DNA of 22,106 nucleotides from Collodictyon triciliatum (Eukaryota; CRuMs). The stretch is taken from the NCBI GenBank assembly GCA_043381765.1, contig JBHJMP010001157.1, forward strand, positions 1-22,106, in the 5' to 3' direction. The position numbers and the translations under genes are program-made. The notes beneath the pieces are model-generated. The model was not told the DNA's origin and did not search any database. It saw nothing but the letters and a program-made list of their open reading frames with translations. Positions 9,483-16,188 of the stretch are shown here, in pieces (positions within the stretch are counted from its first letter, which is position 1; the number at the start of each line of letters is the position of its first letter).

Positions 9483-9965
9483 ATGGCAGACGAACCTGAG
9501 CCAACGTTATATGACGACGATGATCTACAAGAACTGACAAATGAAGACTGGGAGATGCTACTCCCGCCCTGCGAAAAAAGGCTTTTTGATAACATCGATC
9601 ACGACCCTGCAAATTACATACCACACGACGAATTATTTAACCGTGAAAAAGCAAAACAATTGTTTATAGACGAAATGTCTGAAACAACAACAGCTACTCA
9701 GTGTTTTACATACATGTCTCAATTTTTTTGTGCTATAAATTTTTGTAATAGTACAAAGAAAACAATCATATTATACTTGACAAAAACACCCACCGAATGC
9801 AGCACCCAAGAATGTCCATTATTTACTAATGAAATCCAAAAAATTCCCATGACCCAGATTAATACTCAATTTAATGATATGAAAGTGTATGTAAACATCA
9901 AAGTAGTCAAAGGCGACAAAGAAACCAGAAAACCAAAAAAATTTACATCTTTGATGAATTTATGA
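9483..9965 (+). CDS. N-terminal part of D5-type helicase (frame 1)
   Basis: 160-residue open frame with a clear ATG. The first ~50 residues are acidic. The final residues after the A7 run at 9935-9941 are probably not authentic: in the -1 frame the translation passes straight into the helicase of the next entry, with the IFDEF/VRYDK-type stretch that normally precedes a D5-type helicase domain. The heptamer A_AAA_AAA sits exactly in the zero frame, so programmed -1 frameshifting is possible; a lost A in the genome or assembly is the alternative. No archaeo-eukaryotic primase motifs were found in this part, so a primase activity is not supported. Confidence 0.7.
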   Translation: MADEPEPTLYDDDDLQELTNEDWEMLLPPCEKRLFDNIDHDPANYIPHDELFNREKAKQLFIDEMSETTTATQCFTYMSQFFCAINFCNSTKKTIILYLTKTPTECSTQECPLFTNEIQKIPMTQINTQFNDMKVYVNIKVVKGDKETRKPKKFTSLMNL

Positions 9966-11125
9966 ATTCTTCGCATTTTGTCCGATATGATAAATCGTGT
10001 TTTGACCCACCTAATTTACTGGGAGCACCTGTTGAGTTTTTTGGGCGACACTACAATACATATACTGGATTGCCTATCGATGAATATCAGATTTCCAAAG
10101 TATTTGCCGCCTATGTATTGGAGAGCGATTATGATTACAGATTGCATCCTAGCTTGTGCTCCATTTTGAATCACATAAAAGAAGTTTTATGTAACAACCA
10201 TGAAGAAATATATAATTATTTTATTAACTGGTTGGCTTACATTTTTCAAAACGCTGGCAGAAAAACTCAGGTGATGGTCATTTTTGTTGGATCGTCTGGC
10301 TGTGGCAAATCGACACTGTTTAACTGGTTAAGGCCATTGTTTGGACATTACATGGAATCAAAAAAAACATCCGAGTTAGGACAGCAATTTATAGGGCATG
10401 AATTTAATGAAAGATTTTTAGTTACAATCGATGAATGGAACATTAGAGAGCTACACAATAGCCACGCTGATGGGTTGTTAAAAAATCTAGTCACCGATAC
10501 AACCATCCGTGTTGAAGCAAAATTTGTGCAAGGATACAGTGCAACTTCTCACAATAATTTTCTTGCTTCTTCGAATTATGCCGTCAATTTGGTACCTTCT
10601 TCGCTGGGATATTTCCGCCGCATGCTTATTGTCAACTGCGGTGAGACAAGAGGACCTGAATATTTTAAAACTTTGCATCAAACGGTAGGACATCCAACAT
10701 TTAACAAACATCGGTACAGTCTATCCATGCACATGTTTGCTAAATTTTTGTTAGATCGAGATTTAAGCGAATATGTTCCTACTGAGTTTCCTATCACAGA
10801 GTTTCAAGTAAATTGCTTGACCAATGGATGGAGAAAGTGTTACAAATGGTGGTATATTGTATTGAAAAGAGGATATATTATAGACAAATCGTACTTGCAT
10901 GATAAAAAAATGGTTGAAAATATGAATTCCGAACATTGTAAACAATTTCATGAATTTACGCCAGAAAATGAAGATTTTAAAACATTTTACACTAAAAAAA
11001 CCACGGGCTACGCAAACAATGGATATATGACCAATACACGACTGATATGGTTGATATTTTCAATATGGACACAAAAAGCACAAAACACAACAAAAACGCT
11101 TTTTTTACGGAACTTGGACATATAA
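9962..11125 (+). CDS. Superfamily 3 helicase core (D5-like)
   Basis: Hexameric DNA helicase, the replicative motor of small and large eukaryotic DNA viruses. Seen directly: Walker A GSSGCGKST (residues 110-118), Walker B LVTIDEW (153-159), motif C region NNFLASSN (199-206) with the usual Asn, and an arginine-finger candidate YFRR (217-220). The region before Walker A (FNTYTGLP-like YNTYTGLP, then YNYFINWLAYIFQ) is typical of D5/DUF5906-type primase-helicases. The ATG at 9962 is probably not the real start, since the coding signal enters from 9483 by a -1 shift at 9935-9941. The end is also in doubt: after an A7 run at 10994-11000 the signal moves to the -1 frame and continues to 11379. The last ~20-40 residues of this frame are therefore suspect. 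Confidence 0.9.
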   Translation: MNSSHFVRYDKSCFDPPNLLGAPVEFFGRHYNTYTGLPIDEYQISKVFAAYVLESDYDYRLHPSLCSILNHIKEVLCNNHEEIYNYFINWLAYIFQNAGRKTQVMVIFVGSSGCGKSTLFNWLRPLFGHYMESKKTSELGQQFIGHEFNERFLVTIDEWNIRELHNSHADGLLKNLVTDTTIRVEAKFVQGYSATSHNNFLASSNYAVNLVPSSLGYFRRMLIVNCGETRGPEYFKTLHQTVGHPTFNKHRYSLSMHMFAKFLLDRDLSEYVPTEFPITEFQVNCLTNGWRKCYKWWYIVLKRGYIIDKSYLHDKKMVENMNSEHCKQFHEFTPENEDFKTFYTKKTTGYANNGYMTNTRLIWLIFSIWTQKAQNTTKTLFLRNLDI

Positions 11126-11379
11126 TAAAATACCACGAATATTCATTTGACGGATATTGCAATATGATTTCTTTTCCATCACAAAGCGAATGCATTCGAG
11201 GCTTTTACTTGGCGCACATGGCATCTGGCCTAAAAATACACGACAATCCATTCAGACTGAATTTAGGACCCGATAACATATATCAATATGTCCTTGACAT
11301 GATAAATGGTGTCATCCCTCCTACTCCAAGCTCGACTGCAGAAGAACACGAGGGTTTGATCCCAACACCTAAGGAATAA
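11047..11379 (+). CDS. C-terminal part of the helicase (frame 3)
   Basis: This frame overlaps the end of the preceding one. It carries an AFFTELGHII-type helix of the kind found near the C-terminus of D5-like helicases, and the coding-like signal can be traced back in this frame to the A7 run at 10994-11000. The first ATG is probably internal to the intended protein. The stop TAA (11377-11379) lies inside AATAAA (11375-11380), the same stop/polyadenylation overlap seen for other genes here, which supports this as the true gene end. The tail is Pro/Thr/Glu-rich. Confidence 0.6.
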   Translation: MVDIFNMDTKSTKHNKNAFFTELGHIIKYHEYSFDGYCNMISFPSQSECIRGFYLAHMASGLKIHDNPFRLNLGPDNIYQYVLDMINGVIPPTPSSTAEEHEGLIPTPKE

Positions 11380-11380
11380 A
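11375..11380 (+). terminator. AATAAA overlapping the helicase stop
   Basis: The polyadenylation hexamer contains the TAA stop of the third helicase frame. The sequence downstream is AT-rich. Confidence 0.5.
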
Positions 11381-11416
11381 GCAAATTCTATTTAATATTT
11401 AATATTACACAGCCCG

Positions 11417-11557
11417 ATGCAATTATTGTTACACATAAACCAATTTTTTGCGCATACGAATTTTAATGAACTTTTTATAACCATCATAGTTATTGTATGT
11501 TTATTGTATTGGAAAGTGCCTGTATTTAATATTGCCACTAATCAAAAAATGTACTGA
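11417..11557 (+). CDS. Small membrane protein (46 residues)
   Basis: Short open frame from ATG 11417 in the gap between the helicase and the next small gene. It encodes one clear hydrophobic segment, LFITIIVIVCLLYW (residues 19-32), with polar ends. It is too short to assign to a family. Its place in a cluster of small genes and its clean membrane segment make it plausible, but the region is AT-rich and the frame could be fortuitous. Confidence 0.4.
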   Translation: MQLLLHINQFFAHTNFNELFITIIVIVCLLYWKVPVFNIATNQKMY

Positions 11558-11672
11558 TTTGTGTTGTTTTGTTATTTTTATTTGTCGTCATTCAGTATTG
11601 TAAATTTAGCAATGAACTGCAGTTGTTAGTTAAAGTTGGATTCGCTTAAATTATTCTAGTTTTATAAATAAA

Positions 11673-11815
11673 ATGTCGCACAAAATGGCCACCAACAAAC
11701 GCACCAAGTCTGCACCTGATCTATGCCAGTGTCCCAGCTGTTCATTAAATAAAGGCAAAAAAAAGGAGACAAAGGCGCGCCACCCACTATCCCGCTGCCT
11801 GGAAACAAAGGACTA
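11673..11815 (+). CDS. Small Cys-containing basic protein, probably continued in -1 frame to 11914
   Basis: ATG at 11673 opens a 47-residue frame with LCQCPSCS and a Lys/Arg-rich composition, preceded by ATTCTAGT at 11653-11660. The zero frame stops at 11813-11815. After the run of eight A at 11757-11764 the -1 frame stays open to TAA 11912-11914. It reads as a proline/lysine-rich protein, more coding-like than the zero-frame tail. The codons are AAA AAA AAG, giving the classical slippery heptamer A_AAA_AAG at 11759-11765. The product would be about 80 residues. Function unknown. Confidence 0.45.
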
Positions 11816-11906
11816 GCAAGACCTAATTTACCTAAGAAACAAATACCTGTAGGCATGGAACAAAACTACAGACAAGTTCCCAAAGAAACATTAAAACTGC
11901 CAAAAG

Positions 11907-12083
11907 TTACATAATTTTTTTTATTCCTGGTATTCCCAATAAAAACCCGTGTGGTTTTATTTCGCTGATTTTTGGCGGAGGTGTATAATCCTCTATAGCT
12001 CTAGGATTCATTATATCAGGGACAGGCAGCACACTCAAATCGATTTTTAATTGCTTGACGTTCTTTCTGCTGCAGAAACTCAT
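11907..12083 (-). CDS. Small hypothetical protein (58 residues)
   Basis: Open frame on the minus strand, rich in Pro, Ile and Lys (IEDYTPPPKISEI). A second ATG at 12090 in another frame starts a helical Gln/Lys/Glu-rich stretch that seems to flow into this frame near a run of five A (minus strand, about 12044-12048). The N-terminus given here may therefore be wrong and the gene may carry a small indel. Its stop overlaps, tail to tail, the -1 frame end of the preceding small gene at 11907-11914. No family recognised. Confidence 0.4.
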   Translation of the reverse strand: MSFCSRKNVKQLKIDLSVLPVPDIMNPRAIEDYTPPPKISEIKPHGFLLGIPGIKKIM

Positions 12084-12102
12084 TCTTCATATGTACAATT
12101 GT

Positions 12103-12468
12103 CTAGATTTTAAATGCCTTTTTGAACTTTTTGCCAAACTTTTTAAATCCTTTCTTTGTACTTTTGCCAAACTTTTTGAAAGGTTTTTCAATGGTTTTGC
12201 CAACTTTTTTAAAATCTTCTTTGTCCAAATTTTTTATTTCTTTGTACGCCGGCAATATAGCTTTTTTGTACACTGTTTTTGATGCCTTTTTTCCCCATTT
12301 TGCTGAATCTTTAATCCCTTTTATTGCAAAATCGGTCACCTTAGCTGCAGATCCAAACAGCTTGCCTAGCGGCGAATATGAAACAAGTAAAATTACCCCA
12401 CCTCCAACAATCACAGCAATGGTCAGTTTACCTGGAGTGGACTGTACAAAATTCGACAAACTACTCAT
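12103..12468 (-). CDS. Membrane protein with C-terminal 11-residue amphipathic repeats
   Basis: 121 residues. A hydrophobic segment at about 15-31 (KLTIAVIVGGGVILLVSY) should span the membrane. The rest is strongly basic. The last 33 residues form three 11-residue repeats (89-99, 100-110, 111-121) of the pattern [VF]GK...K.FKK, visible in the DNA as a 33-nt period of GCCAAACTTTTT-like words on the plus strand. Eleven-residue amphipathic repeats are known from lipid-binding helices such as synucleins and apolipoproteins. A membrane-active virion protein, comparable in role to a capsid-released lytic protein, fits (inference). It may also condense DNA. No homolog recognised. Confidence 0.75.
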   Translation of the reverse strand: MSSLSNFVQSTPGKLTIAVIVGGGVILLVSYSPLGKLFGSAAKVTDFAIKGIKDSAKWGKKASKTVYKKAILPAYKEIKNLDKEDFKKVGKTIEKPFKKFGKSTKKGFKKFGKKFKKAFKI

Positions 12469-12506
12469 GTCTATTTATATGTAAAATTAGGAAATAATTT
12501 AGTTAT

Positions 12507-13259
12507 TTAACTGCGTACAACATTTTGTCTGATTATTTTTTGTATCGGGTCTTTGTCGACAGTGTAATTGTTGACAAATCTAAACACATGTGATCTCATT
12601 TCCAGGTGAGATGATTTTGTATACATATCACTGTCGACTGTGATTTGGTTAATATATTTGTGCAATGCGTTTCTGATTCCCGGAGGTTCGATAGGTCGCT
12701 GATCAATTAAATCGTTTCCATACCGCAATAAACTAAGCTTTGCTTTTTTTGGATCATTATCGTCTGTACGCTGAAAAACAATGTCATGGAAATAATGAAG
12801 AGGGGTGTTTTTTCTTGTGACAATTGTGTTTTCTCCAAGGTTTGGAGCATCATAAGCGTAATTAACAATTCTTGCATCAATATCTCTAAATTTCCCATCG
12901 ACTGAGTTTGTTGGATTTAAGTTGCTTTTTGTGTCAAAAATCATTAAAATCGGGTCAATAAACTGCTTTACAAAGCCAGCAGGCTGGGTATCTTCTTTTA
13001 AAATATTGGTATTGTCTCCCCTCCAGTCTTTCATATAATTTGTACTTCTGTTGCTTGTAAATTCGTTGAGATTTCCCATGATTTTTCCAGTCCTCATGGT
13101 TCTTTCTGAGCCAGCCATCACATTTACCCTCGCTGCGCGGTTATGAAACGGTACCAGTCCGTTGTTTTGTCGATTGTAATGAAAACATCGATGATAATTA
13201 GGATAAACTGCCGATGCAGGCGAATTTTGATATTGTATATTCTTGAACTGCTGCGACAT
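12507..13259 (-). CDS. Unknown 250-residue protein, possible structural protein
   Basis: Open from ATG 13259 to a stop at 12507-12509. The N-terminus is Gln/Asn/Tyr-rich and then Arg-rich, and the protein contains FIDPILMIFD and many Asn/Asp turns, with no membrane segment or catalytic motif. It is divergent from the gene at 13333 and shares a 73-bp AT-rich promoter region with a TATATAA word. The next gene downstream on the same strand is the membrane protein at 12468, so the two may be transcribed together. A minor capsid or core role is possible from position only. Confidence 0.7.
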   Translation of the reverse strand: MSQQFKNIQYQNSPASAVYPNYHRCFHYNRQNNGLVPFHNRAARVNVMAGSERTMRTGKIMGNLNEFTSNRSTNYMKDWRGDNTNILKEDTQPAGFVKQFIDPILMIFDTKSNLNPTNSVDGKFRDIDARIVNYAYDAPNLGENTIVTRKNTPLHYFHDIVFQRTDDNDPKKAKLSLLRYGNDLIDQRPIEPPGIRNALHKYINQITVDSDMYTKSSHLEMRSHVFRFVNNYTVDKDPIQKIIRQNVVRS

Positions 13260-13293
13260 TCTAAAATGTATTATATAAAAAAAGAAAGAAAAA

Positions 13294-13301
13294 ATTCTAA
13301 T
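13294..13301 (+). promoter_or_regulatory. ATTCTAAT promoter-like word
   Basis: ATTCTAAT lies 31 bp before ATG 13333, followed by AT-rich sequence with TATATAA at the start codon. It belongs to the repeated motif family of this window. Confidence 0.5.
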
Positions 13302-13332
13302 TTATAAAATAACTTTGAGATTGATTATATAA

Positions 13333-13761
13333 ATGGAGTCGCAGAATGTCAGCGTTCAAGCCCTGCATCGTTACTTTGTAGAAACACTCAAGAAATTTGT
13401 AGATTATGCACATTACATTGACTTGATTCAAGACAAGCAAGTAGTCACTGAGAAAATCACCAATTTCAGTCCTTTATTTATGGATTTGCTGAGCCAGTTC
13501 CCTTTTCTCTTATTGGACAGTGACCATGTAAAAGATGGCACATATATAATGGACTTTTTTGGCGCATTTGTAGACAGAATAAACGAAAAGTTTTCAGTTC
13601 CTGAATTTCGCAGCATGCTGATAGCATTGCATCATCGAAGTTACGAACAGAAATTCAAAGCATATAGATATGTCGAGTGTTTGGTGAAGATATCTGTAGA
13701 ACACAAAAAAATTCTAAGCCATCTGATAAACACATCAACTAAAAGCTTCAGCTATGACTAG
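13333..13761 (+). CDS. Helical protein, 142 residues, unknown
   Basis: ATG at 13333 in a good AT-rich leader. The translation is almost entirely helical, with regular Leu/Phe/Ile spacing and no membrane segment. Its end overlaps the start of the following gene by 8 nt (ATGACTAG), a tight viral arrangement that suggests the two are expressed from one transcript. No family recognised. Confidence 0.75.
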   Translation: MESQNVSVQALHRYFVETLKKFVDYAHYIDLIQDKQVVTEKITNFSPLFMDLLSQFPFLLLDSDHVKDGTYIMDFFGAFVDRINEKFSVPEFRSMLIALHHRSYEQKFKAYRYVECLVKISVEHKKILSHLINTSTKSFSYD

Positions 13762-14761
13762 TTATTCGTACAGTGCATCTGGCAGCATCCCAGCAAGTGA
13801 CAACGAGCTTGCATCCTTCACAGAAGAGGGCCATTCACAAGTAATGGAATCGTTACAAAACATGGATCTAAACAGTGCAAGCAAACAATCTATTCCGTCT
13901 CGTCGCAAAAAAACTGTGCCGAAACGTGTGCCAAAACCTATAGGTAAGCGTGTTGAATTTGACAAAAGTGACGATGTCGAAAGCACAGACTCTGGAATAT
14001 TCAAACTGCCCCCACTAGAACAAGAAGCAACAGAACCGATTGAAATCGTGAGGCCTACAACACCCGAACCCAAGCCCCAAGAAGAAGTTTTTTCGTTTTT
14101 CAAGAGTTCCAGTCCGTGGAATTATTTCGGTAACGCATTTTCATCGCAATCTTCCTATCCACCTGCCCATCGAGACAACGATACTGAGAGTGTCAAATCA
14201 ACAACCAGCAATGATGACAAACCAAAATCATCTAAAAGCAAGAAAAAAAGCGAGGTCGTGGATGAAACCGATAAAGACGAAGAAGAGGCCAAAAAGAGAC
14301 AGCTTTTGCATCAAATTGGTCGATATCGAGAAAAGTTTAGCATCAAACTTCGAAAGCAGCCTACAGATAGAATGTCGGTAAAAGAGCTTGAAGAATTAAA
14401 AAAACAAACTATTAGTCAAATTACTGAAAAAGAAGGTTCACGCATTCTAAAATCGTTTTATTGTCATGGTCTAACAGCCATCGATCAAGTATCCACAACC
14501 ATGGGATATGACCATCTTAGAGGACTGGGACAGGTAGGAACTGCAATTGCAAATGACGAAGAAAATGAAATTCTTTGGGAACAGTTGGCAATTGAATTTG
14601 AAGAATATCTACATGTATCCCCGCAAAAGCGACTGATTTTGTTGACTGCGCAGATTCTTGCCACTACAGTCCGCATCAATTCCGACCCGCAGTTTGCTGC
14701 CAACATAGCACAAGAAATGGGCCAGGCTGAAGAAAGACTTCGCAAGGAATTCGCCGAATAA
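13754..14761 (+). CDS. Large-DNA-virus-like helical protein with disordered N-terminus (335 residues)
   Basis: Residues 1-180 are disordered: Ser/Thr/Pro-rich with basic patches (RRKKTVPKRVPK) and a charged KSSKSKKKSEVVDE stretch. Residues about 185-335 form a helical domain that starts LLHQIGRYREKF and continues through ELEELKKQ and LILLTAQI. From memory, this layout (low-complexity N-terminus, then a compact helical C-terminal domain) resembles a conserved protein family of nucleocytoviruses (DUF5767-like). I could not confirm this and hold it weakly. The gene overlaps the previous one by 8 nt. An A_AAA_AAA run occurs in frame near 14398 but the frame stays open, which is a useful contrast with the frameshift sites described elsewhere. 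Confidence 0.75.
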   Translation: MTSYSYSASGSIPASDNELASFTEEGHSQVMESLQNMDLNSASKQSIPSRRKKTVPKRVPKPIGKRVEFDKSDDVESTDSGIFKLPPLEQEATEPIEIVRPTTPEPKPQEEVFSFFKSSSPWNYFGNAFSSQSSYPPAHRDNDTESVKSTTSNDDKPKSSKSKKKSEVVDETDKDEEEAKKRQLLHQIGRYREKFSIKLRKQPTDRMSVKELEELKKQTISQITEKEGSRILKSFYCHGLTAIDQVSTTMGYDHLRGLGQVGTAIANDEENEILWEQLAIEFEEYLHVSPQKRLILLTAQILATTVRINSDPQFAANIAQEMGQAEERLRKEFAE

Positions 14762-14766
14762 TTCGT

Positions 14767-14784
14767 TTTATTATAAAAAATAAA
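14767..14784. terminator. Polyadenylation signals on both strands between convergent genes
   Basis: The 24-bp gap between the convergent genes holds TTTATT (14767-14772, AATAAA on the minus strand) and AATAAA (14779-14784, plus strand). Each lies just past the stop of its own gene. Confidence 0.5.
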
Positions 14785-14785
14785 C

Positions 14786-15169
14786 TCAAAATATTTGATG
14801 AAACATTTCTGCTGTGAAATCTATTGTAATATCTCTGTACATTGCCACCGTAAAAAATATAATCGGACCATGTACTTGAAATGAATCATTGTTTGTCATA
14901 TTCCAGCTTTTTTTGATGATATTTGTTGCGATTGTATTCTGATCGCCATTAGTTCCGAATACTGCAAACAATCTCAAATCTTGATTATTTACATAAATAT
15001 TATCAACATGAATTGAAGTTGTATGCCCAATAGATGGATAGACATGGGCCAAATACTCGTTTATTACGTCTGTTGGATTGTCTGATGGATATTCTATATA
15101 TAATTTTCTTGTCGTGACATCAAACTCGTCGCCGTACAAAACTACCACGGTAATATAATTATTTTCCAT
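14786..15169 (-). CDS. Unknown beta-rich protein, 127 residues
   Basis: ATG at 15169. The translation alternates Val/Ile/Tyr with polar residues (YITVVVLYGDEFDV, SIHVDNIYVNNQDL), which predicts a small beta or alpha/beta domain. No signal peptide or catalytic motif. It is convergent with the gene at 13754 and divergent from the VLTF-3-like gene. No family recognised. Confidence 0.7.
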   Translation of the reverse strand: MENNYITVVVLYGDEFDVTTRKLYIEYPSDNPTDVINEYLAHVYPSIGHTTSIHVDNIYVNNQDLRLFAVFGTNGDQNTIATNIIKKSWNMTNNDSFQVHGPIIFFTVAMYRDITIDFTAEMFHQIF

Positions 15170-15242
15170 TTCTAAATTATACTATTTTTGATCTTGATAG
15201 AGTGCCTAGAATTTACAGCACCTTCGAGTGATATCTTTGGTT

Positions 15243-15869
15243 ATGGAGGAAGACATATTGCAATGTAAATATTGTTCTAAATTCGACGTATATTTAAATT
15301 TCGAGGGCTATGAATACGTATGTCATTCGTGCGGGAGCGTTCATGCTGTGGCTATTGGCTGTAGCGCTCATGAATATTTTAAAGATAATTACAATTGGTC
15401 TATGGGCAATTTCTACCAAGCAAAGTTTCACTTTAATGAGAGGATGTCTCAATGGTGCTGCAACGAGCCTCTCATACCGGATCCTGATGTTAAAATTATT
15501 ATGGATGCCTGTGCAAAATACGAAAAAGACGGAAAATCAGTCGACTCTAAGCGAGATATTCAGCGAATACTCCGATCTCTAGGTAGAAAATTCAGCAAAA
15601 AATACCTAGAAAAGTGGCTGTCCATACTTCGCAAATACAACAAAAAAATATATTTTCCGTGTCCCTCCAATCGTTTAGTGGATTGTTTGAGGTCAAATTT
15701 TAATTGTGTTTTGGGTCCGTTTGAAAATAGCAAACCAAAAAATCGCAAACACTTGCCCAATTACAACTACATCATACGACAATTATTGTACATAATCGAT
15801 CCAGAGCTAGACACGATATATTCTTTTTGTTTTCCTTTATTACAAAGCAAAAAAAAGTTGAAAATTTAG
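15243..15869 (+). CDS. VLTF-3-like late transcription factor
   Basis: Late-gene transcription factor of the poxvirus/nucleocytovirus VLTF-3 type. An N-terminal zinc ribbon is visible: C8-x2-C11 and C27-x2-C30. The helical core follows with the family order: FHFNERMSQW, then IMDACAKY, then IQRILRSLGRKFSKKYLEKW, then LPNYNYIIRQLLYI near the end. I start at ATG 15243 and not at the upstream GTG. The zero frame ends at 15869 in Lys-rich codons after an A8 run. In the -1 frame the protein continues to TAA 15950-15952 and includes the ELWLPVCQYNGWEY stretch expected at the C-terminus of this family. That second stop abuts AATAAA at 15952-15957, as for other genes here. The heptamer A_AAA_AAG lies at 15851-15857. 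The full gene is therefore probably 15243-15952 with a -1 shift or a missing A. Confidence 0.8.
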   Translation: MEEDILQCKYCSKFDVYLNFEGYEYVCHSCGSVHAVAIGCSAHEYFKDNYNWSMGNFYQAKFHFNERMSQWCCNEPLIPDPDVKIIMDACAKYEKDGKSVDSKRDIQRILRSLGRKFSKKYLEKWLSILRKYNKKIYFPCPSNRLVDCLRSNFNCVLGPFENSKPKNRKHLPNYNYIIRQLLYIIDPELDTIYSFCFPLLQSKKKLKI

Positions 15870-15951
15870 ACGAGTTGTGGTTGCCAGTGTGTCAATACAA
15901 TGGTTGGGAATACAGACAAATGTCAAAAATGAACACAAGCGAGCTATCATA

Positions 15952-15957
15952 AATAAA
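15952..15957 (+). terminator. AATAAA at the end of the VLTF-3-like gene
   Basis: The hexamer shares one base with the -1 frame stop codon (15950-15952) of the VLTF-3-like gene. It supports the gene ending here and not at 15869. Confidence 0.45.
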
Positions 15958-15959
15958 TA

Positions 15960-15967
15960 ATTCTAAT
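15960..15967 (+). promoter_or_regulatory. ATTCTAAT promoter-like word
   Basis: ATTCTAAT lies 29 bp upstream of ATG 15997 and directly after the polyadenylation signal of the previous gene. Same word and similar distance as before ATG 13333. Confidence 0.5.
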
Positions 15968-15996
15968 AAATACATAAACAAGAATTACACATCACA

Positions 15997-16182
15997 ATGA
16001 CTATCCGCACTGAATCTGATTATGGTCTTGATCTGGCTGTTGTGGCTATTGCTACTTACATCGTAACAGATGATTTCAGAGCCACTGCCCTGCTAACTGT
16101 TGTGCATGGACTTGTCCACTACGTTGGATATTCAATGTCCAAACGCTCTAGTGAAGAAAGTCGTGTTGCTGCTTCGTACTAA
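15997..16182 (+). CDS. Small membrane-associated protein (61 residues)
   Basis: ATG 15997 with a motif-bearing AT-rich leader. Residues about 11-46 are hydrophobic, as two weak segments (LDLAVVAIATYIV and ALLTVVHGLVHYVGY) split by DDFRAT, so a hairpin membrane insertion is possible. The C-terminus is polar and basic. The stop (16180-16182) overlaps AATAAA at 16182-16187. It is convergent with the ATPase gene, 6 bp apart. Short hydrophobic virion proteins are common in related viruses; no specific family is recognised. Confidence 0.6.
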   Translation: MTIRTESDYGLDLAVVAIATYIVTDDFRATALLTVVHGLVHYVGYSMSKRSSEESRVAASY

Positions 16183-16187
16183 ATAAA
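16182..16187 (+). terminator. AATAAA overlapping a stop codon
   Basis: The hexamer begins at the last base of the TAA stop of the small membrane protein gene and runs to the edge of the convergent ATPase gene. Confidence 0.45.
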
Positions 16188-16188
16188 A

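Noticed and set aside
12122-12484. Plus-strand frame of 120 codons opposite the membrane protein
   Set aside because: Antisense to the Lys/Phe repeats, which gives an artificial Phe/Leu-rich translation; the minus-strand frame has the coherent membrane segment and 11-residue repeats.
15228-15242. Upstream GTG start for the VLTF-3-like gene
   Set aside because: A normal ATG lies five codons later, just before the zinc ribbon, and the other genes here start with ATG.
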